From Strongylocentrotus droebachiensis (taxonomy: Eukaryota > Echinodermata > Echinoidea > Camarodonta > Strongylocentrotidae): a stretch of 64,000 bases of DNA. The notes beneath the pieces are model-generated. The model searched no databases and was not told the DNA's origin. It was given only the letters and a program-made list of their open reading frames with translations. Of the stretch, positions 12,139 to 25,200 are shown in pieces. Numbering within the stretch: the first letter of the stretch is position 1; each line of letters starts with the position of its first letter. Both the position numbers and the translations under genes were made by a program. The stretch covers positions 1 through 64,000 of the forward strand of contig JAVYIG010006590.1 in NCBI GenBank assembly GCA_035222895.1, in the 5' to 3' direction.

Positions 12139-15100
12139 TCAATACCTGGGAGCCTTACTCCTAGCTAGCACCTCTTTGGTTTGTTCAGCATTCCTCCTCT
12201 TAGCCTCATAATCCCTCAGCCACTGGTCACAGATAGCTTTTAGTTTGACCCCTGATGCCTCGGCTTGTTCTGCTGCCATGGCGATACGTCTCACATCATC
12301 CTCCCTCTCTCCCTTAACTGCTAGTAAGTAGGCTTGTCTCAGCCGTCCAATCAGAATGTACGCATTGATCTGTCACAAAGAAATTTGAAAATACTGGATC
12401 TGAAGACAAAACGAACAATTTTCTCAAACACATCCATTCCACATTGCTTTGCATTATTATTATTTGTTTCTTGTCTATTAGGAGTGATTCGCATCCTTCA
12501 GTTAACCTGTATCCATATACAGTGGAACTTGCTTTAGCGACCACCTGTATAGAAAGACCACCCGTCCATGAAGACCACATTATTTGTTCCTATTTTATCA
12601 TTGAAACCTGTACCAAAGGAACCTGTACATAAAGAACATCTGCCTATAAAGCCCATGTTTCTTGCTTCCCTAGAGTGGTCTTTTTCTATTGCATTTTTAC
12701 TTTTTTTTTTTTTAACTGTATTTTGCTTTCCTCATTCTCAACTAAAACATTGATTAATACACCCTGGTAATTAACATCCTGAAACTAACCCTAATGATTC
12801 TCTCTCCAAGTTGATTTCTGTACTTTTCATACTCACTTGTTTGAAATGCTTACAGTGAACTCTGCTTTGCTTATAATCCCAGTTTATGGGTAATATTCAG
12901 GAGCCAGTCAGAGTGAATTACTAATCAATTATTTAGTTGAATTACCTTTGGTATATCAAAACGAGCTCTAGAAAAAAGAAGGACACAAATCGTCCATGAT
13001 GGATTCTCACTTTGATCCTAAAATGAACTCAAATGTAATGTTGGTATTGCTGACACGAATCGTACATGATGGATTCTCACTTTGATCCTAAAATGGAACT
13101 AATATGTAATGTTGGTATTGCTGCTCACCTTGCTAGTATCTCCTTGCATGAGCTTAATCAACTCCTCTGCACCTTTGACCTGCGTCTTGTCTCCGACTAG
13201 CGCCCTCACACAGGCATCCAGGATCTCATCACATGACTCCTTACTAGCCAATCCAGTATCCTTGTGGCATTTGAGAAGCAATTTGATCTCGTTGAACTTC
13301 TTGAGGAGACATAGCCGACGTCCTGCCCGACTGTAGATCTTGGGCTCAGCAAGTCGAAAGTCCTGTTTAAGAAAGTGAGACAAACATATTTTACATGGAT
13401 TTCTCATGAAAGTTAGTTAGATGTTGCATATTAATTAGTCAAATCTAGTCTAAATTGGAAACGAGGAACACACCAAGTCTAATAGTAATTGTTTTAATTG
13501 TACGTAAAATACAGAATGTAGTTTTTTACAAGCTACATTCTTGAATTTAAACATTGTCTGATAATGAGCAAAAAACTACAAGATAATGCGAACAGTACCT
13601 GGATAATTTTGAATGCTAGTTGAAACCCTTCTTGTATAGTTGTTCCAGCTAGTAGAACCTGAAAACAGATAAAACAATCATGATATTACTCACATGAACA
13701 GACAAAAGAAGAGACTGTAAATGGGAAATGCCAGGATAAAATTTGTAACAAAGAACTAAAGAATGAGAAAAATCACAATTCACATGAACAAATCAAGACT
13801 ATCAACCATTGCTGCTACCTTCTTATTTCATGTGAGCCTTTATATATTCTCATACCGAGTGCTTTATCATAAAGTTCGAGAGAAATAAAATTGTTCTCAA
13901 TTACCAAGTATTTTGTAACTGATACCAACATACCTTGTGAACGACATCTGCTTTCTCCATGCTATTGCCAAAGAGGGTGGGTAGCCCTGCTGGCTGAGCC
14001 CCGCCCCCAACCACTGACTGCTTCCTAGCCAGGCCAGCTGGTTGAGGTGAGGTGGCCTTGGTAGTGGTGGTGGACGTGGGTGGCACCAGACTGTTCTTGC
14101 CAAGATGACGATGAAGGAATGTGGTCACTTCTATCTGCAGGGATATTGTATTTAGATGCCTGAGGAAATAAATTGTAGACAAATGTTAACAATCACTTAT
14201 AATATGTAAACATACAAATTACAGGTAGTTGCTTGCAAAAGGTAATACACGGTAAACAAATTTGTGGCCATGTTGAGTACTGGGAATGATGGAAAAATAA
14301 AACTGTCACAGACCCACACTGAAACTGACCCTTCAAAATGACAAACATTAGTCGCACACTAAAACATCTATGAAATGAGCAATTCAAAATGAGCAAATAA
14401 TGTGTTGAGGCGCTTTCTAATGTGTTGAGGCGCTTTCTAATAATTATTTTTCAGCAAGTTTTTCTCTGTTTACAAACATTTTGCTGGACCAGAGCTCAAT
14501 GATTGGGAATGAAATTACTTAAGTTCTCTTGTATAATGTATTAATTTCTTAGCATTGGATGATGCATAGAAAAATCTGTGTTTTTGAGACTGACCCAAAC
14601 AGGAACAATGTGGTATAAAAAAACTAGATGGAACTTCAACTGCGCGCAGTCGAAATGATGCCTCCGTCATAGAGCAATTTTACAAACCAAAACAGAAGAA
14701 ATTTTTCAAATTCAAGTTCAATTGTAATCCGTTAACAGGTTCTCAGAATATCGTGATTACAAGCAATTTCTCATGTACATATATGACCCTTTGATCTTTG
14801 ACCTCATGACCCTAAAATCTACTCAGTGCATTGGCTCTGCAAGATGTCCAGAGTTAAATAGTAATCCATCTGTCAGTTCTAATGAAAATGCGTTCACAAG
14901 CTATTTTTGCATACATAATGAGCCGCATGACCTTTGACCTTGACCTCATGACCCCAAAATCTAATCAGTTCATCGGCTCTGCAAGTAACATACATGACCT
15001 AAGTTTGGCAGGAATCCATCAATCGGTTCTTTAGATAACGCGATCACAAGCTATTTTTGCATACATAATGAGCCCTGTGACCTTTGACCTTTGACCTCGT

Positions 15101-18100
15101 GACCCCAAAATCTAATCAGTTCATTGGCTCTGTAAGATACATACATGACCAAAGTTTGGCAGGAATCCATCAATCGATTCTTCAGATAACGCGATCACGA
15201 GCTGTTTTTGCATACATAATGAGCCCTGTGACCTTTGACCTTTGACCTCGTGACCCCAAAATCTAATCAGTTCACCGGCTCTGTAAGATACATACTATCC
15301 TTAAGTTTGAAGTTTAAATCTCCAGTGGTTCTTGAGATATCATGATAACAATCTCAATGTATGGAATTTCATAAGTTGACCTCTGTGACCCTTGACCTTT
15401 GACATACGTGCTCCAAAATCTAATCAGATTGTTTTCCTATAGTGATTCACACTATCACTAAGTTTGAAGTTTAAATCTCCAGTGGTTCTTGAGATATCAT
15501 GATAACAATCTCAATGTATGGAATTTCATAAGTTGACCTCTGTGACCCTTGACCTTTGACATACGTGCTCCAAAATCTAATCAGATCGTCTTCCTATGGT
15601 GATACATACTATCCTTAAGTTTGAAGTTTAAATCTCAAATGGTTCTTGAGATATCGCGCTAACAAACTCAATACAAGGAATTTCATAAGTTGACCTCTGT
15701 GACCTGTGACCTTTGACCTACGTACTCCAAAATCTAATCAGATCGTCTTCCTATGGTGATAAATACTATTCCCGAGTCTTAAGTTTAAATCTTAAATGGT
15801 TCTTGAGATATTGTGATAACGGTCAAACGGGACGGACGTACGGACGGACGTACGGACGTACGGACGGACAACCCGAAAACATGATGCCTCCGGCACCACC
15901 TTCGGTGGCGGAGGCATAAAAAGGCATCTGCACTGCCTTTCTTGAATACTTACTTGGTAAGTTCTGAAGGAGTAAGGGTGAGTCTAATATTAGTCTCTCC
16001 ACTGCCTCCACCCCACCCTCTTGAGGAGGGGCTACCAGGTGAAGGGCGTGGCACACTTCCCCATTGTTTATCATCCATCACAGCAGTCATGTGATCTTTG
16101 GCCCTGTTCACATGATGCAGACGCTCAAAGAGGTCCGAGTATGATGTAGCACTGGCCTGGAAGAACTTGATACATGTCATGGCTGCTCGTACAAAGTCCT
16201 GAGGGTGAGGTTCAATAACAGGCACAAAACTTCTTTAATCACTTTAATTGCTTTCTTCTCCTCTCTGCGCGATCGCTCTATTGCCACACATACACTTTCG
16301 GATAAAATAATAGGCACCAATTGACAGAGGATCGCTTTGTTCAACACAATGGCTTTGCAAAATTAAACATTCTGGTCTTGATTAGCTCCCTAACATCCCT
16401 TTTAATCACGGGCGTAAATCTGCAATTGATACCTATTGTTCAGGGGGGGGATGATCTATTCATTCATCCCCCCCTGAACAATAGGTATTACGTAAGGATT
16501 TACGCCCATGCTTTTAATAATGGTATAGATTAATCTTGCACTTGAAACATTTGAATAATATTGGAAGCATTTGGTGTATCTATCCCACGATAAATAAAAT
16601 GAGGCACAGGGAGACAGGTAAAATAATGTATTTTTTAACAACATTCATTTATCAAAACACCCTAGTCATTCAGCTTCATTAAAAAATCACACTTACATGT
16701 AAGTCTCCTAGTCTCCACCTCGACGATACAAAATCATGCAATACACATCTAAATCATGCAATACATGTAATAAATCATGCATACATTGTGTGCGGGTAAG
16801 CCTGAATCTGATGACCGGGGTAATATTATGATTGCAGGGCCCTCAGGGAGAACAGTATGAATACTGATGAGGCTACCCTGGGTAAACAAGACATATTACT
16901 ATTATTATTATTATTATTATTAAAGGGCAAGAGCCGGAGAAATTTATAATACTTGTATATTAGCAGATGTTTACGGATTTGCCTTTACTAATGCCTTTCA
17001 TCCTGGCAATATAAGACATACTGAAAACTGGATTGATACTTGCCTTCATGAAGAGCTGCATCTGATAGAGGATGTGACTCCACCCTAGACGATTGACATG
17101 ACGACAGGATGCAGTCAGGCAAGGGTGCCATTTAACCAATGATGGGTCTACTCTTAGCATGTGTTCCTGTAGCTTACTGAGCTGTCCCTCCTTTATACAA
17201 GGCACCAACAGACCTTCTAAGAACACCTCACTGGAACATTGCTGGAAACAATATGACATGAGCAAAGGAGTTCAATGTATACATTTCTGAATAATTCAAC
17301 AATCCTGGTAAAGTAAAAACATCATTTCTGAACAGTTTGAACAAATTATAAATCTTAATGTAAGAAAATAAATGTCCATACAAATGTCTACCACTTCCAT
17401 ACAGTGATAGAAATCAACATTTTGAAGTGATGTTTCAATCTGGTCGATTGTGTAAGCAAATTTAAGAAACCAAATACTTGCTTGTCCTGTCTCCATATGC
17501 AGTTTGAGAACCCACTGCAGTATTCATACAGGAGTAGAAGGAAGTCCTGATGTACAAATCCATCTGCACATTTCAATTCTTTTTATTCAGGAGGACAGAC
17601 CTGAGGTAACAACAATAAAGTTTGCTTTGCCTTCCCCAACAAAGGTGATGCCAAATACTTAATAAATAAAGAGCAGTACAACTTAAACTATGATAATTTA
17701 AAGATATTAGAAAACATCAGCTTTAGATGTGTTTCGAACAACTATAATACCTGTTGGAGTATATATGTGACAGCCCTCTGGAACATTCCATGTCTCATAT
17801 AGAACTGAACAGCTGTAAGATATGAGCTGTAAGTCTCAATGTAAAGTACACATTCTTTCAGCGCTGGATTCTCTGTCACTTTTCCTGACTCAGGTACACT
17901 CTGAAGAAAAGAAAAAAAACATAGAGAACAAAATCAATATTTGTTCACAATTGTCCATGAGAAATCCATCAAGAAAGATTGGGTTGAATATCCTAGTTAG
18001 CATACCATGATGTTCAGTTGTGAAATCTAATGCTACATGAAATAAGTAGATGTATCAGTTGTTTAGTAGAGACCTTGTGTAAAGAAACAAAGACCAGGGC

Positions 18101-19297
18101 CCTTTTTCATGTAACTTGCCATGAGATACCAAATGCTAGAATTCAAAACTAAAGAAATATACTCACAGCTAATCAAATTCAATGGTTTCAGTAGTTTATA
18201 TCAATTTTTACATAAATGAAACAGGGCCCTGAGGTAAAAAATGTTGGTTCTATTCCTAGAGCTTTAGGCCTAATACAGCAGTCACACCGATGAGACCGAT
18301 GCCAGACCAACAACACACCACATAAACACATGCTTTAGCACGAATGATCAAGAATAGGTCGGTTAGTCAGTCTGGTTTCGGGTTTGGTGGGTGACTGAGG
18401 TGTTAGGGTCAGAACAAAAAGTGACCAAGACAGGAACTGACCACCTCACTGATATGCTCTCTATTCCTTGTATGGGCTAGTGTAATACATTACCTTGTAT
18501 GGCTGTGAAATGAAGTCCTTGATAGAACTAGCAGACAACGTCAGGATATCTTGAACCTACAACAACAAATAAGTTTACATTATTCACTGAGATTCAAGAA
18601 CAGAGTGAGATAAAATAAAGAATGATGGATGTATTTTCAATTTGGTGAGATTTCTTAGAGGGTTGAATCACATTTAGGGAAGATAGAAGAAGCTACTATC
18701 TCTTCATTTTTGTTTTGTTGTGCTTGTAAAGTCATCGTAGTTCATTATGCGATATGTCACAATGACTAATATACAACCTATATTCCTATCACTTGTTAAA
18801 ATCAGGACTGCCGTGTGGTGAAGTTCAAATACAGAAGTTCAAGTTCATGTTTTATTTGCACATTCCATTAGACAAATTATGAATTATACGCAATTGCAGA
18901 TAAAGTATATTATAATGCAGTATGTTCTTTAAAATATAAAGAGATGTAATGGAAATGTGGAGGGAAACCACATAGGTCAAGAGCCTTCAAGGCAGAACCC
19001 TATAAGTTCACATATAATTACATGAATCATACTGGACAGAAAGGAACCAGTAAAAAGCGAATAAAATTCAAAACAGAAGAGATATTTTCACACAGACTTT
19101 TTTTGCTCGGACAAGGAGTGGGCTGATGTAAACTTGATTTGAGATCAATCTAAAATAGAGCTGGATGACAATTAAACATTCTCTAGAACAGAGCCTAAAA
19201 TTACCTTGATTGTTTGAGCAGCTGAGGACTCCAGTATCTTGATGATTTCCTGCAGTAGTTTATTAGGTCCCTGGATTTGGTTCTTATCTGGTGGGGT
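12139..19297 (-). CDS. ZFYVE26: ZFYVE26 exons 37-45, conserved C-terminus and stop
   Basis: Exons: 19205-19297, 18494-18556, 17751-17900, 17044-17241, 15954-16198, 13934-14159, 13599-13658, 13129-13362, 12139-12369. This is the best conserved part. It contains ALKECVLYIETYSSYLTAVQ, HVNRLGWSHILYQMQLFMK, DFVRAAMTCIKFFQ, HLNTISLQIEVTTFLHR, LPTLFGN, EGFQLAFKIIQDF and AYILIGRLRQAYLLAVKGE. In human the equivalent region is the C-terminal helical domain beyond FYVE. The intron after exon 40 uses a GC donor (GCAAGT after 17044); placement is set by the K|D junction also seen in human spastizin. Confidence 0.92.
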
Positions 19298-22200
19298 CTA
19301 CAAACACACAAACAAACAGAAAATAAACATAAGAACACTTATTCAATGCCTGAAAATGTAGCATAAAATGGCTAGAAGGGCAAGGTAAATTAGAAATAAA
19401 CAATTCTCGAGAGACCCATAACTTGTGCATTCAATTAGACTCATTATTACTTGATTAACAGTTTCAAATCTGCCCAAGTTTAGTGCATTCATTTCATATA
19501 CTTGAACAATACTATAAACAGTTATTATACAAAGTGTATATTATTGTAATTTAAATGAATATCTCACCTTTACTGAATGGCATTAACTTTTGTATAAAGT
19601 AAATTTGACCCCACCCTTATTATACAAAATAGTATACAAGTATACAAGAACAGTACTGGTCGATTAGCTTAACACCTTGTACATCACACTTTCATTTATT
19701 TTACTGTACTGCTCTTTTATGGGCTAAAACATGATATGAAGCTCTGTCAGTATATCCTGTGGCAAAGTAAAGAATGAGAGAAACTCCACTGATTGTACCT
19801 TCAATATTTTACTGAGTTTCTCCCTGGCCCCATCATAGTCTCCAGCCTGGAGGCAGCTGAGTCCCCAGGCAGCCCACACGGCTCCAGGATCCAACCCACA
19901 CTTGGTGGACACCTCCATGGCTAGGGACAACCGCTCTGACAGGACTAGCTTGTCTCGGATACGTCTGTGTGCCGGGTAGCAATCAGTGAACAATGGCAAT
20001 ATGGACTCAGAGTTATTACATGATCAGAGGCACTATCGTACTAAGAGTGAAATAGCTCTGAACATGCATTTAATGCAAATGATGTATACCGGTACTTGTT
20101 TGATGATGAACTAAGGCAGGTTCGAATTTCAATTGTGGATTTCCAATGTACATGTAGCAGGTAAAAAAGACATGTTTTTTTCCATCAGCAGCAGATAATA
20201 GTGATGGTATAATTAATACAAAAAAGTCAATTAAGTACAATTTTGGTTCATTGACATTAAACAAAAAAGGCCAAAGTCCAAAGACTGATATTGTCAGAAT
20301 TACAATTCAAAATCTGATTAAAATATTAAAAGAAAATTATATAAGACATTTCCCATATTAGTTATGTACTAAATTAAGATTCATAATTAATATCATCTAC
20401 AAAATATGAATATAGAGAAAGAATTATATATGTTGATGTTCCTACCTTGCAGTATCTATCTTGGTGAGTAGTTGAATACTTGGTATATCAGTGCAGTTAC
20501 TTGACACAAACATATTGAGAAGATCCACATGACCGAGGTATGTATCACACATCTCTAGACTAGCACTGTCTCCTGAACCCAAGAACTTGAGCTTGCTGTT
20601 CAGCAGTAAGGTACGCATCATGCTGGAGTAGGGAAAGCAAGACACAGTCAAACTCACATGAAGAGGTTTAGTCTTTACCTCATTCTAACTGAAGCACCTA
20701 GTACACAGCACAAACACATGTTCATGGAACAATTGCTCAGGGGTAAACTTCTAGCACTGGTAAAATCCCTCACCCTGGATCCAACACTTCACTTCAATTT
20801 TCAATTGAAACAGAGGGGTCCACTAAAAAGCAATGCTTGTACAAGTGTTAACACCTCAAATGATACTTAGCAATAATGAGTAATTAAATTAACACGTCTG
20901 TAACTACGAAAGGAGCTACAAAATAGGCTTCAACTCCACACCAAACCAAATTCTGAATTAAAATACTTATCTGTTTCTTTGATAAAATACAAACATTTGA
21001 GTGAGTTTTTTTTTGTATTAATAGTATTTTCAATACTCCAAATTCAGAAAGGAAATGGGCCATCCACATGAATGAGGCAAACCTGGATTGGACTACTATT
21101 TACCGTCTTTCTTTTAAGGCAACTTTGCCCACTAAATTAAGATATTTTCAATTTCAATTTCTTCATCGATATCTCCCTCTGAATAAATTTCTTTTTGATA
21201 TTAAATTTATTGATTCAAAACTTTGTTCCTTGTGTAAAATTGATGATGAGACATTGCAACATCTTTTTTGGGACTGTAGAATTGCTCATTCTTTTTGGTT
21301 AGAAGTGCAGGAAATACTGCACAAAGAACTGCACAACAGTTTTACTATTACCAACAGAAATGTTTTTTTTGGTATCACGGATCCTGCTTTTGACAAATTT
21401 AATTTTGTAATTATTCATGCCAAGTATTATCTGTATTGCTGTCGATGTAACAAGATATTGCCTACCATGTATCAATTTATTTGTAAATTAAAACTAAGTT
21501 GTGCTATCGAAAAAGAAATTGCCCTTGGTCGGGATAGACTTGACTCTTGGAACAAGAAATGGGATCTTTTGAATATTTAAATGATGTGTATGCTTTATAT
21601 TCTGGGTATTAAATGCTCTTTTTTATTTTTTTTATTTTATATAGGGTGTTTCTACATACATGTAATATGACCTGTTGGGTACATGCTGAACTCTTTTCTG
21701 TCTGTATTTTTTCACTTTCGATGTAAATTGTACGTATTTTGTCTTGTCTATTTTTTTTTTTGTTTGGTAATGTTAAACAAAAATTGCCTACATTGTAATA
21801 AGATTGTATGAGGTCAACTTAAGAGTGTAATATGGAGCTGGTGGTTATATTTTGTACGTTTCCCCCCCCCCCCCCCCCCCCCCACCAGTTCCAAGTACAA
21901 GTACAGGCGAATAAACATGAGAAAAAAGAAGAAAAAAACTAGATGGAATTCGACTGCGCGCAGTCGAAAATGATGCCTCCGTCATAGAGCAATTTACAAA
22001 CCAAAACAGAAGAAATTTTTCAAATTCAAGTTCAATTGTAATCCATTGACAGGTTTTCAGAATATCGTGATTACAAGCAATTTCTCATATACATATATGA
22101 CCCTTTGATCTTTGACCTCATGACCCTAAAATCTACTCAGTTCATTGGCTCTGCAAGATGTCCTGAGTTAAATAGTAATCCATCTAAAGAGAATGCGTTC

Positions 22201-25200
22201 ACAAGCTATTTTTGCATACATAATGAGCCCATGACCTTTGACCTTTGACCTTATGAACCAAGAATCTACTCAGTTCATTGGCTCTGCAAGTAACATACAT
22301 GACCTAATTTTGGCAGGAATCCATCAATCGCTTCTTGAGATAACGCGGTCACGAGCTGTTTTTGCATACATAATGTGCGCTTTGGCCTTTGACCTTTGAC
22401 CTCATGACCCCTAAATCTAATCAGTTCATCGGCTCTGCAAGTAACATACATGACCTAAGTTTGGCAGCAATCCATCAATCGGTTCTTGAGATAACGCGAT
22501 CACGAGCCGTTTTCGCATACATAATGAACCCTGTGACCTTTGACCTTTAACCTCGTGACGCCAAAATCTAATCAGTTCATTGGCTCTGCAAGATACATAC
22601 ATGACCAAAGTTTGGCAGGAATCCATCAATCGGTTCTTCAGATAACGCGATCATGAGCTGTTTTTGCATACCTAATGAGCCCTGTGAACTTTGACCTTTG
22701 ACCTCGTGACCCCAAAATCTAATCAGTTCATTGGCTCTGCAAGATACATATATGACTTAAGTTTGGCGGTAATCCATCAATAAGTTCTTGAGATAATGCG
22801 ATCACAAACTATTTTTGCATACATAATAAGCCCTGTGAACTTTGACCTTTGACCTCGTGACCCCAAAATCTAATCAGTTCATTGTCTCTGCAAGATACAT
22901 ACATAACCAAAGTTTGGCGGCAATCCATCAATCAGTTCTTGAGATAATGCGATCACAAACTATTTTTGCATACATAATAAGTCCTGTGAACTTTGACCTT
23001 TGACCTCGTGACCCCAAAATCTAATCAGTTCATTGGCTTTGCAAGATACATACATGACCTAAGTTTGGCGGTAATCCATCAATTGGTTCTTGAGATAATG
23101 CGATCACGAGAATGGGACGTACGTACAGACGTACGGGACGGACGGACGGACGGACGGACGGACGGACGGACGGACGGACAACCAGAAAACATAATGCCTC
23201 CGGCTACTTTGTAGCGGAGGCATAAAAACATTTGAGTGAGAGTAAAACCTTAGACTTGCGTAATTGTTTCTAACCTTTTTGGCCCGACAATCCTTTTTCG
23301 TAATCGCTCTACTAATGCCATTATTCCCAAAATCCATTTCTTGGTCAGTGCTGTTGTTGTTGTTAGGTACTGTCTTGTTGTCTTTGAAATGTCTTGTGCA
23401 ACTTTGCATAGCTCTCTTACCGACTTATCTGTTATCCCTTGTATTACAATTATACCTATATATCATTTGGATTTTCTTCAATTATCAATGACAAAACATA
23501 TATCATCTCCCTGCAAACCCTAACAACCTCAATGGGCTTGAGTGTATAAACCATGTTACCTGAGAATGAGACTGTAGTCAACCTCTGTGTTGGGTTCCCC
23601 TGGTCTGATAGGTCGGAGATACTCAGATAACCTTTGACATAGCTGAAGAATCAGGTGACCACAGACTCCTGGGTTAGAGTGTAGCTCAAGGATGGACAGA
23701 CATAGGGATGTACTTGGAGCCTGGATAGAACAACAGAAACACAGATTTAGTTTAGCCGAGTAATTATAATGTCAGCTAACATCAGGTTCCATCAGCATGA
23801 GTGCAATGAAATGTTCAGAGGGAAAAACCATTCTTTTCATTCTTTTCTTTTTTTAATTTTGTTTTCTTCTCCTCTCTTGAGTACATAAGAAATTGGCACA
23901 CTAGTCTTCATCAAAATAAATTGTAACCTTTCCATGGCAAAAGTATTTATCTCTATCCATTCTATAGCAAATATTCTTAAAAAAGGTAAAAGCATCCAGG
24001 CTAGTGAAGTGTTTAGGATAAGAATGTCACAAACAAGTATCTATCTTGGTACATGTATTTCCTCTTTACCTGCTCATAGTAGAAATCCTCTCTGACCATA
24101 CTGCAGTACTCTTCATCCAAAGATAACCTCCATTCAGTGACCGGACCATAGTCAGTCAGTCCTTCTCCTCCCATACCTAGATCAGGGGTCTGGGATGGAG
24201 TGAAGGATCGTGATACTACAGGCATACTCCCTGAACCTCCTCCCGATCCTCTCCCTCCTGTAGAAAAGAATACAATCATTACATACAGGACAACAACGTA
24301 TGAGAAGACACACAAAGAGTCCTTTTGACACAAACATGTACAAATTTTCATAGATGGAATGTATAATGGCGTGTATAGCGGTTCCATATTTTTCACTGAT
24401 CAATCTCATATATACCTCTAGGAAGGAAACTCCAAATGAACTTTTGACATTTTGAAGAAAAACAAAACAAACAAAATAAAAAATAAAAATGACCCTATTC
24501 GCAATTCTTTTACTGACAGTAGGTATCACAGCTAAAGTTTGAAAGTATATACATTTCATTTCCCCTGCCAATTTCCTTTTAGAGCACATGGAAAGAGGAG
24601 TTTTGATACATCATTTGTCAAATTTGAATAAGTACTTTTGAAAATACGGCCACTTACATAAGAGACGAAATGGTCAAATTTTGCGCAATTAGGCTATAAC
24701 TGACAATTAGCCATTTTCAAGGTGACATAATTTTGTAATTAATTGATGAATCACCTTTCTTTTCAAGAAATCTGTTCTCTGTATGGATTTCTACATGCCT
24801 ATTTTTTTTCAGGTTCTTTAGACAAATATTTTTTTGTGGAATTTTTCAAATAATTATATGAAGCCCCTTTTGATGCGTGTGACAAATGGCTATTTTTGCG
24901 TCGCCGGAACAAGTTTTCATGGGTTTTGAAACATGGCTAGATTTAAGAGTGTCTATCAAGAGGGGCTGAATTTCGGCATATCTGGGGTATATATATAGCT
25001 TGATTATTTCTGTAAGTTTGGACCATCAAATCCATTTAAATTAATTTTAAATGGCATTTGAAAATGGCTCTAAACTCTTAAAACTTCATATTTTAAACTT
25101 TAAAGCACACTTAAGCTTTTTTGTGCGTTTTCAAGTCTGTCTAAATTGAAAACCGTTAATGGTAGGGGAATGAATTTTGGCACATGAACAGAAGGTATGG

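Noticed and set aside
16845..16885. CTGATGAGG as a possible hammerhead core
   Set aside because: No GAAAC partner or flanking stems; it belongs to a retroelement tail.
21005..21580. A host gene on the opposite strand in a ZFYVE26 intron
   Set aside because: The Cys/His pattern and following A-rich tail identify a truncated LINE.
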